Source of the DNA: Myxococcales bacterium
GTDB taxonomy: Bacteria > Myxococcota_A > UBA9042
DNA: 48,009 nucleotides
Assembly: GCA_009692425.1 (NCBI GenBank)
Contig: SHZF01000033.1
Coordinates: 1 to 48,009, forward strand
Direction of reading: 5' to 3'
Both the position numbers and the translations under genes were made by a program. The notes beneath the pieces were generated by a model. It saw nothing but the letters and a program-made list of their open reading frames with translations, had not been told where the DNA came from and made no database searches. Positions within the stretch are counted from its first letter, which is position 1. The number at the start of each line of letters is the position of its first letter. Shown piece by piece: positions 35,255-44,403 of the stretch.

Positions 35255-36724
35255 ATGGACGCCACCCCCCAACACCCGCGCGACCTTGTGCTGCAGCACC
35301 TTCCCAAGGGCCCGGTGACGCTGCTCGTCGCGGTCGATCACCCGCGCAATGCCGGGCTGCCGGTTTCGTTTTCTGACCACGTCGTCGTGCTCGTGCTCGC
35401 AGACGCCGAAGATCGGGTCGACCTGCGCGACCCCACGGTGCTGCGCGTGCACTATCTGAACGACGGCGACCCGGTGCTCGCGACGGTGGACTGGGACGCG
35501 GTTTTTGCGGTGGCCGGCTTCACGGCACCCAACCAGCTCCAGTCGCACCTGCGCCACGACGCGGTGCCGGCGGGCCTCGAACCCGACCGCGTGCTGAATG
35601 CCCAGCGCCTGCTGCACGCGCTCGGCCTGGGCGCCGTGCCGCCGAGGTCTGCCGACTGGAACTTCGACGCGAGCCCGCGCCTGCTTGCCGCCGATGCCGA
35701 TCGCACCACCTGGTGTCCGGACAAGCGTGAGGCGTTCGAGCGCCTGCTGGCGCGGCCGCCCGGCGACGTGCTGTTGCTCATCGATCCGCAAGGGCCGAAC
35801 GTCGACATTCCCGAGCCGTTGCGGCAGGCACCCCACGGCCAACTGCGCGTGGCCCGGCGACCGCCGTGGGTCGACCTCGCGATCAGCGTCTCAGGGGTCG
35901 GTTGGGGCGAGCACGTCGGGCCGCAGGGCGTGCACTTCGACGTCCCGTGGTCTGCGGTCGGCGGCATGCGATCACTGGACAACCAGGTCGGTTGGTTCTG
36001 GCCCGTCGACCTGCCCGCGACGATTCAGGGCCAACTCCAGCAGGCCGGCGACGTCTGGTCGGTGCTGCAGCACCTGTCTGGCGTGCCGCTGCCCGCGACT
36101 GCCCCGGGGCCCGCCAACGGCTTCAAAGTGCTCAACTTGCAGGCACCTCAGGTGGCCGACAAGCGCACGGCGCTCGGGCGCTGCGTCAAGCTCGGCATGT
36201 GCGTGGCGGTCATCGACACGACGCGCGAGGGTGTCGTGCTGCCGCCCACGCTGCCGGGTTCGGCGCGCCAGATGATGGTGCCGCTGCGCCTGCCCAACCT
36301 GGACCCGCATTTTGTCGCCGACGACGTCGGTTTCATGGCGGTGATGCCCGATTTCGCCGGGCGCGTGGTGCCGGTGCGGGTGCCTTGGGAAGCCGTGTTC
36401 CTGGTGGCCGACCCGCCGGGTTCGCGCATCTACGCGTGGCCACAAGACTATCCCGATGAGATCATGACCGCACTGCACGCGTTGCGCAGCGCCCAGCGCA
36501 CTGACGGCGCCGAAGTCGAGGTGCCCGGGGTCCTCGTCAAGGGCGCGGCCGAGGCAGGCCTGGGCACCGACCTCGAGTTGTTGCGCGGCGACGACGGTGG
36601 CTTCGTGCTGCGGTTGTCGCAGCCCGTCGGCGGCCCACAGGCCGTGGACGGCGGCGTCGAGGGTGCGGTCGGGCGGGCCGTGATGGGCATGGAATTCCGC
36701 CTGCCGGTCACCGTCGGCCATTAA
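35255..36724 (+). CDS. Protein with three tandem SspB-like (ClpXP adaptor) domains
   Basis: 489 residues from the ATG at 35255; the open frame upstream has no good start. Three repeats can be aligned by eye: residues of about 8-90 (VDHPRNAGLPVSFSD ... LATVDWDAVFAVAG), 156-255 (LIDPQGPNVDIPEPLR ... FDVPWSAVGGM ... WFWPVDLP) and 303-405 (IDTTREGVVLPPTL ... VRVPWEAVFLVAD ... YAWPQDYP). Each has the SspB order: helix, strand with an Asp, 'G-v-x-x-P', and a closing [VT]-[PD]-W-x-A-V. SspB delivers ssrA-tagged proteins to ClpXP; normal SspB has one such domain. Cytosolic. Whether it is an adaptor here is inference. Followed immediately by the 18-base minisatellite. Confidence 0.75.
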   Translation: MDATPQHPRDLVLQHLPKGPVTLLVAVDHPRNAGLPVSFSDHVVVLVLADAEDRVDLRDPTVLRVHYLNDGDPVLATVDWDAVFAVAGFTAPNQLQSHLRHDAVPAGLEPDRVLNAQRLLHALGLGAVPPRSADWNFDASPRLLAADADRTTWCPDKREAFERLLARPPGDVLLLIDPQGPNVDIPEPLRQAPHGQLRVARRPPWVDLAISVSGVGWGEHVGPQGVHFDVPWSAVGGMRSLDNQVGWFWPVDLPATIQGQLQQAGDVWSVLQHLSGVPLPATAPGPANGFKVLNLQAPQVADKRTALGRCVKLGMCVAVIDTTREGVVLPPTLPGSARQMMVPLRLPNLDPHFVADDVGFMAVMPDFAGRVVPVRVPWEAVFLVADPPGSRIYAWPQDYPDEIMTALHALRSAQRTDGAEVEVPGVLVKGAAEAGLGTDLELLRGDDGGFVLRLSQPVGGPQAVDGGVEGAVGRAVMGMEFRLPVTVGH

Positions 36725-36777
36725 GCTGGCATCGACCATTGAGCTGGCATCGACCATTGAGCTGGCATCGACCACCG
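36724..36777. repeat. 18-bp minisatellite, three copies
   Basis: Three head-to-tail copies of agctggcatcgaccattg lie at 36724-36741, 36742-36759 and 36760-36777. The second equals the first; the third differs at two bases. The array starts on the last base of the stop codon of the SspB-like gene and ends 13 bases before the stop codon of the convergent LEA2-like lipoprotein gene. Confidence 0.9.
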
Positions 36778-36790
36778 CGTCGACGCCGGC

Positions 36791-37666
36791 TCAGCCCCGC
36801 GGCACGATCTTGTCGGTCGGGATCACCCACAGCCCCGCCGCCGGCCCGAAGCCCACCTGCACGCGGCCCAGGCTGCCGACATCGAGCCACACCGTGCCTT
36901 CGAGGCGGTAGGGAATCTGGAAGACGATCTCCTTGCCCGCCTTCAGTTGCTCCAATGCCTGCTGCGCCACCTGCTTGAGCACGCCGAGCAGCGCGTCGGG
37001 GCCGAAGCTGAAGCGCGCCGTGATCAGGAGTTCGCTGTCTTGCACGACTTCGGGCAACTGGAACGTCGGCTGGCCGCCGGCCAGCAGAATCAGGCCGCTG
37101 GCAATCAAGAAGTTGCCGACGGCGTTCTGGAAGTCGTCGAGCGTCTTGATGTCGCCTGTCTTCTGCCGACAACTCTCCGGCCCCGGTTGGCCGGTGCAGC
37201 CCGGCTGGTTGGCGCCGCAGAACACCACGCACGCCGCGCCCAGGCTCTGCTGCGTCTTGTCGGGGTAGACGAGCGCAGCGGCCAGCAACTCTGCGACGGG
37301 AATCGGAAAACGGTTGGGATTCTTGACCCGGAACCGCAAGTCGAAGCTCACCCGCATCTGCGCGATGCCAGGGGGCGGGCCGAACACCTGGTGGCACGCT
37401 AGGCGCGCGGAGCCGGGGATGCCGAGCGGGTCCGGCACCACGACCGGACAGAACCACGACGCCATCATGCGCTGCGATGGCGCCTCGACGAGCACCGCAT
37501 CCTCGTAGGTGACGGCCGGCAGCAGCGGTTTGATTTCGGCCGGCACCGAGACGCTGCCCTGCTGTTGGAGTTGCGTCAGAAAGTCGCATCCCGCCAGGAG
37601 CACGCTGCCCAGGGCCAGGCCGTGGACCACCGCGGCCGCCGAAAACAATGGACGACGTGTACCCAT
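36791..37666 (-). CDS. LEA2/WHy-like lipoprotein
   Basis: 291 residues from the ATG at 37666, with gggaggaa upstream; the frame remains open to 37951 without sense. Lipobox LLAGC gives an N-terminal lipid anchor. The segment VSFDLRFRVKNPNRFPIPVA is the hallmark of the LEA type 2/WHy domain (a strand followed by N-P-N). A second strand pair near IVFQIPYRLEGTVWLDVG completes the fold. A Cys-rich loop (CVVFCGANQPGC ... ESC) is an insertion with likely disulfides. Bacterial LEA2-like proteins are stress- or envelope-related, but the role here is unknown. It is divergent from the beta-propeller lipoprotein across 170 bases. Confidence 0.75.
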   Translation of the reverse strand: MGTRRPLFSAAAVVHGLALGSVLLAGCDFLTQLQQQGSVSVPAEIKPLLPAVTYEDAVLVEAPSQRMMASWFCPVVVPDPLGIPGSARLACHQVFGPPPGIAQMRVSFDLRFRVKNPNRFPIPVAELLAAALVYPDKTQQSLGAACVVFCGANQPGCTGQPGPESCRQKTGDIKTLDDFQNAVGNFLIASGLILLAGGQPTFQLPEVVQDSELLITARFSFGPDALLGVLKQVAQQALEQLKAGKEIVFQIPYRLEGTVWLDVGSLGRVQVGFGPAAGLWVIPTDKIVPRG

Positions 37667-37836
37667 CTCGCGTTCCTCCCGGGCCCGACCGCGCCCCACA
37701 GGACGCCGCGGCCGCATCGTGGCAGGCGCCCCGCAGCGCTGCAACGGACGGCTGCTTGGATCGATTCGCCTTGACTTTTGCACAGGCGCTCCTATCTGTG
37801 GATGCGAACGTCCACTGCCGTGCCCCGAGGTCCCCA

Positions 37837-40800
37837 ATGGTTCCTGTCTCTGTCCGTGCCTTGCTGAACCGCTGCGGGGTCGCCATTGGGGCCGTCGCGT
37901 GCGTCGTTCTGGCCGCGTGCGGCGCCGACGATGCCAAGCCGGCGGACCCACGCAAGGCCGAATTCACGTCGCTCAAGCCCGGCTCGAGCGCTGCCCAGCC
38001 CGGCGGTGCCAAAAGCGCCGGAGAAGCGAGCCTGGGCGCACCCACCGCGGCCGGCGCGAACGACTCCGCCCCGAAGGTCGAAGACAGCGACGTGGTGCGC
38101 GTCGAGGGCACGAAAATCCTGATCCTGAACGCATGGCGTGGCCTGCAGATCGTCGAAGCCGCCGATCCAAAGGCGCCCAAGCTGATCGCGCGCGTGCCGA
38201 TGCACGGCCAGCCGCGCGAGATGTATGTGGCCGGAGGGTACGCGACGATCGTGCTCGGTCACGCCTACGACTTTGCCACGTCGGCGACGACGCCCGGCGC
38301 CGAGCCGTTTGCCGGCACCCAGGTGCGCGTCGTGCAACTGAATGCGTGGACCGACGCCAAGGAAGTCAAGGTCGTGTCCGTCGGCGGCTGGCCGGTTGCC
38401 ACGCGGCGCATCGACGATCGGCTGATCCTGGTGACCGCCGACACCGGCTACTGGCCCTGGTGGGGCTGGTGCTACGGCCCCTACGCCTGCATGGGCTCGG
38501 CGGGCGTGGCAGTCGGCGGCGTGGCGACGAAGGGTGCGACCGAAGGGCCGCCCGGCGCAGCATCGAGCGGCGATTCGGCGACGCCTGGCAGCAGCGGCGG
38601 CAGTTCCGGTTCGTCCGGGTCGGCTTCGGCGGGCTCGGCAGGTACTGCGACGAGCGTGGCGCAGTCCGGCGGCATGGTGGCGGACCCGTTCTTCGGCTGG
38701 GGCTACGGCGCGTCGGCGGCGTCGGGCGCCGTCGTCGTGCTCGACCAGAAGGACCCCAAGGCGACCGCCGAGATCGGCAAGGTGACGTTCACGGGCGGTG
38801 CGGGCCTCGCGATCATCGAGCCGGGCGAGGTCGTCGTGCACGGGTCGCAGTACGGCTGGGACGCGGTCAAGCAGGAGTCGAGCCGCATCGATCGCTTGAC
38901 GCAGGTGCAGATCGACGTGGCCGGCAAGCCCAAGCTGGGCGCCGTCGACGAAGCGAAGGCTTCCGGCAACAACACCTGGAACAGCCAACCGCGCGGTCTG
39001 GGACGCCTCGGCACGGGCCTGTTCGCCACCGTGAGTTGGCAAGGGGTGTACGAGGGCAGCAAGCCCCCCAAGGGCCAGATCACGCTGCGCACGCTGGTCG
39101 CCGACGGCGCGAAGTGGACGACGAAGGCCCAGTGGACGGCGGCGCAGGACAGCGGCTGGTTCCACACGACGTTTGCCGGCAAGCTGGCGCTCGTGAGCCA
39201 GGGCGCGTGGGACACTGGCACGACGAAGGCCGCGCCGCCGAGCCTGAAGGTCATCGACCTTGCAGACCCCGCCACGCCGACCCAGGTCGCCGAGATTTCT
39301 CTCGCCGGCTATGTGCAGCCGGCCGCCCTGCACCCGCTCGACAGCGTGCAGCCGGGGCTGTGGTTGGTGGCCGGCAGCCAGGCGGTCGCCGGTGCCAAGC
39401 CCACGCCGCAGCCGAAGCCCGGCGCCGACCCGAACCCGGGCGGCGAGACCGGCAAGCCCGATGCCGTCGCCTACCAGCAGGTGCTGACCACGCTGTCGCT
39501 CGCAAGTCCCAAGCAGCCAAAAGAACTGGACAAGCTCAGCCTGCCGAATTCGTTCGGTTGGGATTCCGACGGTGTCGATGTGCTCGCTGGCAGCGGGCTC
39601 GTGGTGACCGGCGCAGCGAACGCGGGCGGCACTCCGTCGATGCAACTTGTTCAGGTCGGCGCCGACGGCAAGCTCACCAAGCGCGGCGCCTATGCGTCGA
39701 AGGTGGCGCGGCAGCCCAAGGGCGGGTCGAAGGTGGCGAACTGGTGGCAACTGGCTACGCTCGTGTGGGAAAAGAAGCTGGTGCGCGCCAGCAGTGAACA
39801 CCTCGAGATCATCGACATCGGCGACCTCGACAAGCCGGCGCAGTTGGGCGGGCTCGAATTGGCCGCCAACGTCATCGACATCGCCGTTGTCGGCACCCGT
39901 GCGGTTGCGCTCGTCATGGACGCCAGCGGCGGCTCCACCCAGGTGCGCGTCCTCAAGCCGGGCTCGACGGACGAGCAGGCGCCCGAAGGCGTGGTCGACG
40001 TGGGCCCGATGTGGGGGCGCCTGTTTTCTGACGGCAACCTGGTCTTCGTGGCGGACGGCCAGCAAGTGCGCGCGGTCGATGTGAGCAATGCTGCGGCGCC
40101 GAAGCTGAAAGGCACGTGGGTCGCACCGGTCGCGAAGGACTCCGGGTGGGAAGGCTTCGACCCCGCCGCGCTCGCGCTCAAGGGCAGCGTGCTGTTCGCG
40201 GTCACTACGAAGTCTGCCGCCCTGCTCGGGACGGCGACGCAGTGTGCCAACCAGGCGAAGTCGACCGAAGTCCCGCCCAGTTCTGGTGGCTCGACGCCCG
40301 CCCAGCCAAGCGCCGATCCCGACGGCCAGAAGGACGGCGGCGCGGCGCCGACGCCGGATGCCGGAGCGCCCGCCAAGCCGAGCACGCCAGCGCCCTGCAT
40401 CATCGACTGGAAGTACACGACGACGGTGCGCGCGCTCGATTTCACCGCGCCCGACAAGCCGGTCGTCGCGTCGCAGTTGGAACTCAAGGACGTCAGCGGT
40501 GCGTGGGGCGTGCGCCTCGACGGCACCACCCTGCACTTCTCGCATTGGGAATCGGCTGTCGGCAAGGACGGCGCCTGGAGCGGCAAGGCCTACTTCGATC
40601 GCGTCGATGTCGCCAACCCCAAGGCGATGAAGTGGCTCGGCAAGGCCAATGTACCCGGCAACGTGTTCGCGCTTGCTCCGGGTGGCAAGACTGCGTATTC
40701 GCTCGATTGGCAGTGGAAGGCGGGGACGAAGCCCGAAGCCGGTCAGGCCGAGACCCTGCTGCACGTGCTCGCGCTCGACGGAGGCAAGGCCTACCTCGAC

Positions 40801-41217
40801 GGATCGGTCACACTGCCAGGTCATGCCGCCGCTGCGGTGCTGGCGGGCAAGCACCTCTACCTCGGCACCTGGGACTACTGGTGGGCGCTGCCCAAGGCCG
40901 ACGCGGGCAAGCCGGCGCCGCAGCCGAAGGCACAACTGACGGTGGTCGACGTCAGCACCGCAGCCAAGCCCAAGATCGTGGCAGGCATTGCGACGGGCGC
41001 CGCCGTGGGGCGCATCGAGGTGGCGGGGACGGCGCTTTTCCTCGGCGTCGGCTATGGCGGCGGCCTGCAACTGTGGGACGTGACGCAACCGGCCGCACCG
41101 GTGTACAAGGCGTTCCTGCCGGCTCAGGGCTGGGTCGAGCGCGTCGTGGCGGCGGGCGAGGCCGTCTGGCTCGCGACCGGCATGCACGGCATCGGGCGCT
41201 ACCTGCTCGGCAAGTGA
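37837..41217 (+). CDS. Large beta-propeller lipoprotein
   Basis: 1126 residues from the ATG at 37837, chosen because gagg lies seven bases upstream and the following signal ends in the lipobox VLAAC (Cys28). The propeller starts with VEDSDVVRVEGTKILILNA then RGLQIVEAADPKAPKLIARV, like LVIVD repeats and the secreted beta-propeller domain (Beta_propel). Further blades are seen throughout, ending in LWLATG-like VWLATGMHGIGRYLLGK. Three low-complexity insertions interrupt the blades: Ser/Gly-rich near 240-280, Pro/Lys near 525-545, and Pro/Ala/Gly near 810-850. It is presumably anchored in the outer membrane. Partner unknown. It ends seven bases before the Cys-cluster gene and may lead that operon. 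Confidence 0.8.
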   Translation: MVPVSVRALLNRCGVAIGAVACVVLAACGADDAKPADPRKAEFTSLKPGSSAAQPGGAKSAGEASLGAPTAAGANDSAPKVEDSDVVRVEGTKILILNAWRGLQIVEAADPKAPKLIARVPMHGQPREMYVAGGYATIVLGHAYDFATSATTPGAEPFAGTQVRVVQLNAWTDAKEVKVVSVGGWPVATRRIDDRLILVTADTGYWPWWGWCYGPYACMGSAGVAVGGVATKGATEGPPGAASSGDSATPGSSGGSSGSSGSASAGSAGTATSVAQSGGMVADPFFGWGYGASAASGAVVVLDQKDPKATAEIGKVTFTGGAGLAIIEPGEVVVHGSQYGWDAVKQESSRIDRLTQVQIDVAGKPKLGAVDEAKASGNNTWNSQPRGLGRLGTGLFATVSWQGVYEGSKPPKGQITLRTLVADGAKWTTKAQWTAAQDSGWFHTTFAGKLALVSQGAWDTGTTKAAPPSLKVIDLADPATPTQVAEISLAGYVQPAALHPLDSVQPGLWLVAGSQAVAGAKPTPQPKPGADPNPGGETGKPDAVAYQQVLTTLSLASPKQPKELDKLSLPNSFGWDSDGVDVLAGSGLVVTGAANAGGTPSMQLVQVGADGKLTKRGAYASKVARQPKGGSKVANWWQLATLVWEKKLVRASSEHLEIIDIGDLDKPAQLGGLELAANVIDIAVVGTRAVALVMDASGGSTQVRVLKPGSTDEQAPEGVVDVGPMWGRLFSDGNLVFVADGQQVRAVDVSNAAAPKLKGTWVAPVAKDSGWEGFDPAALALKGSVLFAVTTKSAALLGTATQCANQAKSTEVPPSSGGSTPAQPSADPDGQKDGGAAPTPDAGAPAKPSTPAPCIIDWKYTTTVRALDFTAPDKPVVASQLELKDVSGAWGVRLDGTTLHFSHWESAVGKDGAWSGKAYFDRVDVANPKAMKWLGKANVPGNVFALAPGGKTAYSLDWQWKAGTKPEAGQAETLLHVLALDGGKAYLDGSVTLPGHAAAAVLAGKHLYLGTWDYWWALPKADAGKPAPQPKAQLTVVDVSTAAKPKIVAGIATGAAVGRIEVAGTALFLGVGYGGGLQLWDVTQPAAPVYKAFLPAQGWVERVVAAGEAVWLATGMHGIGRYLLGK

Positions 41218-41224
41218 GAGGGCC

Positions 41225-41968
41225 ATGACGGCAGGAGGGGGCGGCGCGGGAGGGCAGAGCGACGCCACAAGCGCATCCGCCAGCTCCGCGTTGGTTTCTC
41301 CCAGCTCCCTGGTTCCGACCGGCCCGATCGTTCCCACCGGCTCGATCCGCGCCGCCAGGGCACCGCTGGCCCTGCCGCGGGCGTTCGAAGCGCGCACGGG
41401 CGGCTGGGTCGTGCGCCACGTCGATCCGTTCATCTTCCGGGCTCGCTACTTTGCGGCATGCATGGACTGCACGACGTGCCACGATTGGTGTTGCCAGTGG
41501 GGCTGCGACGTCGACCGCGCCCAGGCGGACCAGATCGTCGCCGAACTGGGCCCCGCGCTCGCGGACCGCTTCGGCGATGCGGAGCAGTGGTTCGGCGCCG
41601 AAGCGACGGTCGACGCCGACTTTCCCAGCGGCCAGTACGTGTCGAGCCGGGTCGTCGATGGGGCCTGTGTGTTCCGCCAGCGCGGTGGTCGGGGTTGCGG
41701 CATCCACGCCCACCTGGCAGCGAGCGGCCTCGACTATCACGAGCGCAAGCCCACGTTGTGTTGGCTGTTTCCCCTGCTGATCGACCGCGGGGTATTGACC
41801 GGCTCCGGCTGGGCGATGAGCGGAGACCTCGTGTGTGCCGGCAGCGGGCCGACGCATTGGCAGGCGCAGCGCGGCGAAGTGCTGTGGCTTTTCGGTCCCG
41901 AACTGGTTGCTGTGTTGGATGAACTGGCCCACCGCGATGCGGCCGCAGCCAGCCTGACGCAGCCCTGA
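41225..41968 (+). CDS. YkgJ-type Cys-cluster (zinc/iron-chelating) protein
   Basis: 247 residues; the first 45 are low-complexity Ser/Gly/Pro and a later start is possible. The core holds CMDCTTCHDWCCQWGC (Cys79, 82, 85, 89, 90, 94), then ACVF ... GCGIHAHL, KPTLCWLFPL and LVC. That is about ten cysteines arranged like the YkgJ/DUF3109 metal-binding family, in which they are thought to hold zinc or an iron-sulfur centre. Cytosolic. It is the first gene of the compact run with two ATP-grasp ligases and a PLP decarboxylase, so it may have a redox or metal role in that pathway. Confidence 0.78.
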   Translation: MTAGGGGAGGQSDATSASASSALVSPSSLVPTGPIVPTGSIRAARAPLALPRAFEARTGGWVVRHVDPFIFRARYFAACMDCTTCHDWCCQWGCDVDRAQADQIVAELGPALADRFGDAEQWFGAEATVDADFPSGQYVSSRVVDGACVFRQRGGRGCGIHAHLAASGLDYHERKPTLCWLFPLLIDRGVLTGSGWAMSGDLVCAGSGPTHWQAQRGEVLWLFGPELVAVLDELAHRDAAAASLTQP

Positions 41969-41988
41969 GCCCGCACCACCTGGAATCC

Positions 41989-43029
41989 ATGCGCACGCCC
42001 CCGTCGGACCGCCTGATCGCTGTGCTGCATCAGGGTGACCCCACGTCGCTCGATCCACCGGTCGTGAACGCGTGCCACGTTCAGCGCGACCTGTGCGAGG
42101 CCTTGGCGGCGCTGGGCTGGCGGACCGAGGCCGTCTTTCTCGATGCCGGCTTTCGTTGGGTGGCGCGGCTGCTCGCACTGGGTCCCGCGCTCGTGTTCAA
42201 CGCCGCAGACCTCGGCTTTCGCAACGACATCACGCTCGAGCCGCACATCGCCGCGGTGCTGGCCGGGACGGGCCTCGAATACACGGGCTCGACGGTGTAT
42301 GCGTCGGCGTTTTCGAGCGACAAGTATGCGTCGAAGGTGTACGCTGGGCAGTTCGGCGTGCCCGTGCCGCGCGTGTGGCTGGCGACGGAGCCCGACCGTG
42401 CAGCCATCGAACTGCCCGTGATTCTCAAGACCCGCATGGGCCACAACAGCTTCGGCCTGACGGCGGACTCCGTCTGCTTCGACCGCCCCGCGCTGAACCG
42501 CGCTCTCGATCAGCTCGCCGACCGCGCGGCGTTGTTCGTGCTGGAGGAGTACATCGACGGCGACGAGGCCGCCGCCGCCTTTCTCGGCAATGCACCTCCC
42601 ACGCCGTTGCCCCACTTCGCCATCGCGTTTGGCCCGACGTTCGCCGGGCGCCCGCGCATTCTCGACTACGCTGCCAAGTGGCAGGAGCAGTCCGCCGCCT
42701 ATCGCCACAGCATGCCCGCGCCGGCCACGTTTGCACCCGAACTGACACGCGCCATCGACACGGCCCTGCTGCGCGTGGTCGCGTTGTTCGGGCTGCGGGA
42801 CTACGCGCGCATCGACGTGCGCATCCGGCCCGACGCGAGTGGCCGGCTCGTGCCGTACGTAATCGACATCAACGCAAACCCTGACCTGAGCCGCGATGCC
42901 GGCTTCTTTCGCATGGCACGCGCCGCGGGCATGGACTACTCCCAGCTGGTTGGCGCCATCGTCGGCGCCGCGCTCGCCCGTCCCAGCCACGTACCCGCAC
43001 CCGGTGCGGCGTCTGCGCTGGCAGGGTAG
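41989..43029 (+). CDS. D-Ala-D-Ala-ligase-like ATP-grasp enzyme
   Basis: 346 residues. N-terminal domain with LVFNAADLGFRND. The segment YTGSTVYASAFSSDKYASK fits the D-alanine ligase family ('tGs...a...dK'). The ATP-binding strand is LPVILKTRMGHNSFG, and the C-terminal metal site is DYARIDVRI ... YVIDINANPDLS, in which Asp, Glu/Asp and Asn bind Mg-ATP. The end GFFRMARAAGMDYSQLV is typical of this family's non-murein members. It probably activates a carboxylate as acyl phosphate and joins it to an amine. It lies 20 bases after the Cys-cluster gene and 15 bases before the second ATP-grasp gene. Confidence 0.87.
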   Translation: MRTPPSDRLIAVLHQGDPTSLDPPVVNACHVQRDLCEALAALGWRTEAVFLDAGFRWVARLLALGPALVFNAADLGFRNDITLEPHIAAVLAGTGLEYTGSTVYASAFSSDKYASKVYAGQFGVPVPRVWLATEPDRAAIELPVILKTRMGHNSFGLTADSVCFDRPALNRALDQLADRAALFVLEEYIDGDEAAAAFLGNAPPTPLPHFAIAFGPTFAGRPRILDYAAKWQEQSAAYRHSMPAPATFAPELTRAIDTALLRVVALFGLRDYARIDVRIRPDASGRLVPYVIDINANPDLSRDAGFFRMARAAGMDYSQLVGAIVGAALARPSHVPAPGAASALAG

Positions 43030-43044
43030 CGGCCTTCCCTGTCG

Positions 43045-44403
43045 ATGGCGCACGCCCCCTCTGCCTACGCAGTCCTGGCCCATGGCATCGACGGGCTGTT
43101 CCTGCCCGACCGGCCCGCGCAGCCGCGCTTCGTGCTGGCGCGGGCCGGCACGCCCGAATTCGCGTGGTCCAGTCTCGTGCACGGAGCGGATCGCACGATT
43201 GGCTACCGGACGACCGCGCCGAGCGCGACGACGGCCGGGTTGCTGGCCGCATCTGACGTCGGCGCCCGCATGCGGGAGTGCGGCGTCGCGGCGCTGCTGC
43301 TTTCGGTGGGCTGCGCGCCCCAGACCCGGCAGTGGGCGCAGCGCGAGGGCGTTGCCCTGCTGATGACCGCGTGGCGCCACCAGCGCCGCTTCGAAGACAA
43401 GCTCCGCTTCGATCGTTTTGCCCGCCAGTTGGGCCTGCCGATGCCCGACCGGGTCCGCGTGGTGCGGGGGATGCACGGCAGGATCGCGCTGAGTGCCCTG
43501 CCGGCCGTGGTGCAGGAGGCCGATTCGCTCGGCGGCGAGGGCACCTGCTTTGCACGGACCCCGGCGCACGCCCAACAGCTCGCCGATGCGGGCGCGTTCG
43601 CTCCCGGCCGTCGTGTGCTCGTGCGGGCCTGCGAAGACGGGGTGGCGTACGGCGTGACGCTTTTCGTGGGGCCGGGGCGCGTGGAGCTCTCTGCCGTGCG
43701 GCGCCAATGCTACGCGCCCACGGCCGACGGCACGCCGCTCGCGTTCATGGGCGTGCAGTGGTGCCCGAGCGCATCGGTGCCGTGGCTGGGCGCGGTGCAT
43801 CCTGTGTTGGCGCGGCTGGGCGCGGGGCTGCATGCCGCACGCTATTTCGGCTTTGCGAACATTGACTTCCTGCGCTGCGACGACGGCCGTGTGGTGCTGA
43901 TCGAGTGCAACGCCCGCATGTCGGCGGCGACCCCGCAACTGCTGCGCCACCACGACCTCGCCGGCGGCATCGACCTCGGCGCCCGCTATCTCGATGGCCT
44001 GCGCCGACGCGCGCGCTGGCCCGCGGCGCTCAACGTGAGTGCGCTGCCTGCCACGACGTTTGCCGGCGCCACGCTCGACCTCGTGAGCTCCCATTCTGGC
44101 GTCGTGGCCCACGTGCCGCGGGCGGGCCGCTGGACTGGCCACAGCGGCCCAGGGACCGGCAAGAGCGGCTGCTGGCGCTGGCTCGGTGCCGACGTCGCGG
44201 ACCCGGCGACCCCCGGCGAATTCGTGGTGGTGCCGCTGGCCCAGCTCGGCGAACAGGTCGAGGCCGGCCAATCGATCGCGACCGTACTGGCATCGTGCCC
44301 GCTGTTTGACCAGCGCGGCAGGTTGTTGCCCGACGCGCGCGCGCTCCACCGCCTGCTGCGGCCCGAACCTGCCCACCTGGAGCCTGCCGATGCTGCTCGA
44401 TGA
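43045..44403 (+). CDS. Second ATP-grasp ligase of the cluster
   Basis: 452 residues. The N-terminal 110 residues are an unrecognised preATP-like domain. FEDKLRFDRFARQLGLPMP begins the ATP-grasp core, VVQEADSLGGEGTCFA replaces the usual ATP-binding loop, and ANIDFLRCDDGRVVLIECNARM carries the metal-binding Asp, Glu and Asn. A C-terminal extension of about 100 residues includes GQSIATVLAS, reminiscent of biotin-carboxylase-type lids. It differs clearly from the preceding ligase, so the two probably make different bonds. Its last 14 bases overlap the start of the decarboxylase gene. Confidence 0.8.
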   Translation: MAHAPSAYAVLAHGIDGLFLPDRPAQPRFVLARAGTPEFAWSSLVHGADRTIGYRTTAPSATTAGLLAASDVGARMRECGVAALLLSVGCAPQTRQWAQREGVALLMTAWRHQRRFEDKLRFDRFARQLGLPMPDRVRVVRGMHGRIALSALPAVVQEADSLGGEGTCFARTPAHAQQLADAGAFAPGRRVLVRACEDGVAYGVTLFVGPGRVELSAVRRQCYAPTADGTPLAFMGVQWCPSASVPWLGAVHPVLARLGAGLHAARYFGFANIDFLRCDDGRVVLIECNARMSAATPQLLRHHDLAGGIDLGARYLDGLRRRARWPAALNVSALPATTFAGATLDLVSSHSGVVAHVPRAGRWTGHSGPGTGKSGCWRWLGADVADPATPGEFVVVPLAQLGEQVEAGQSIATVLASCPLFDQRGRLLPDARALHRLLRPEPAHLEPADAAR

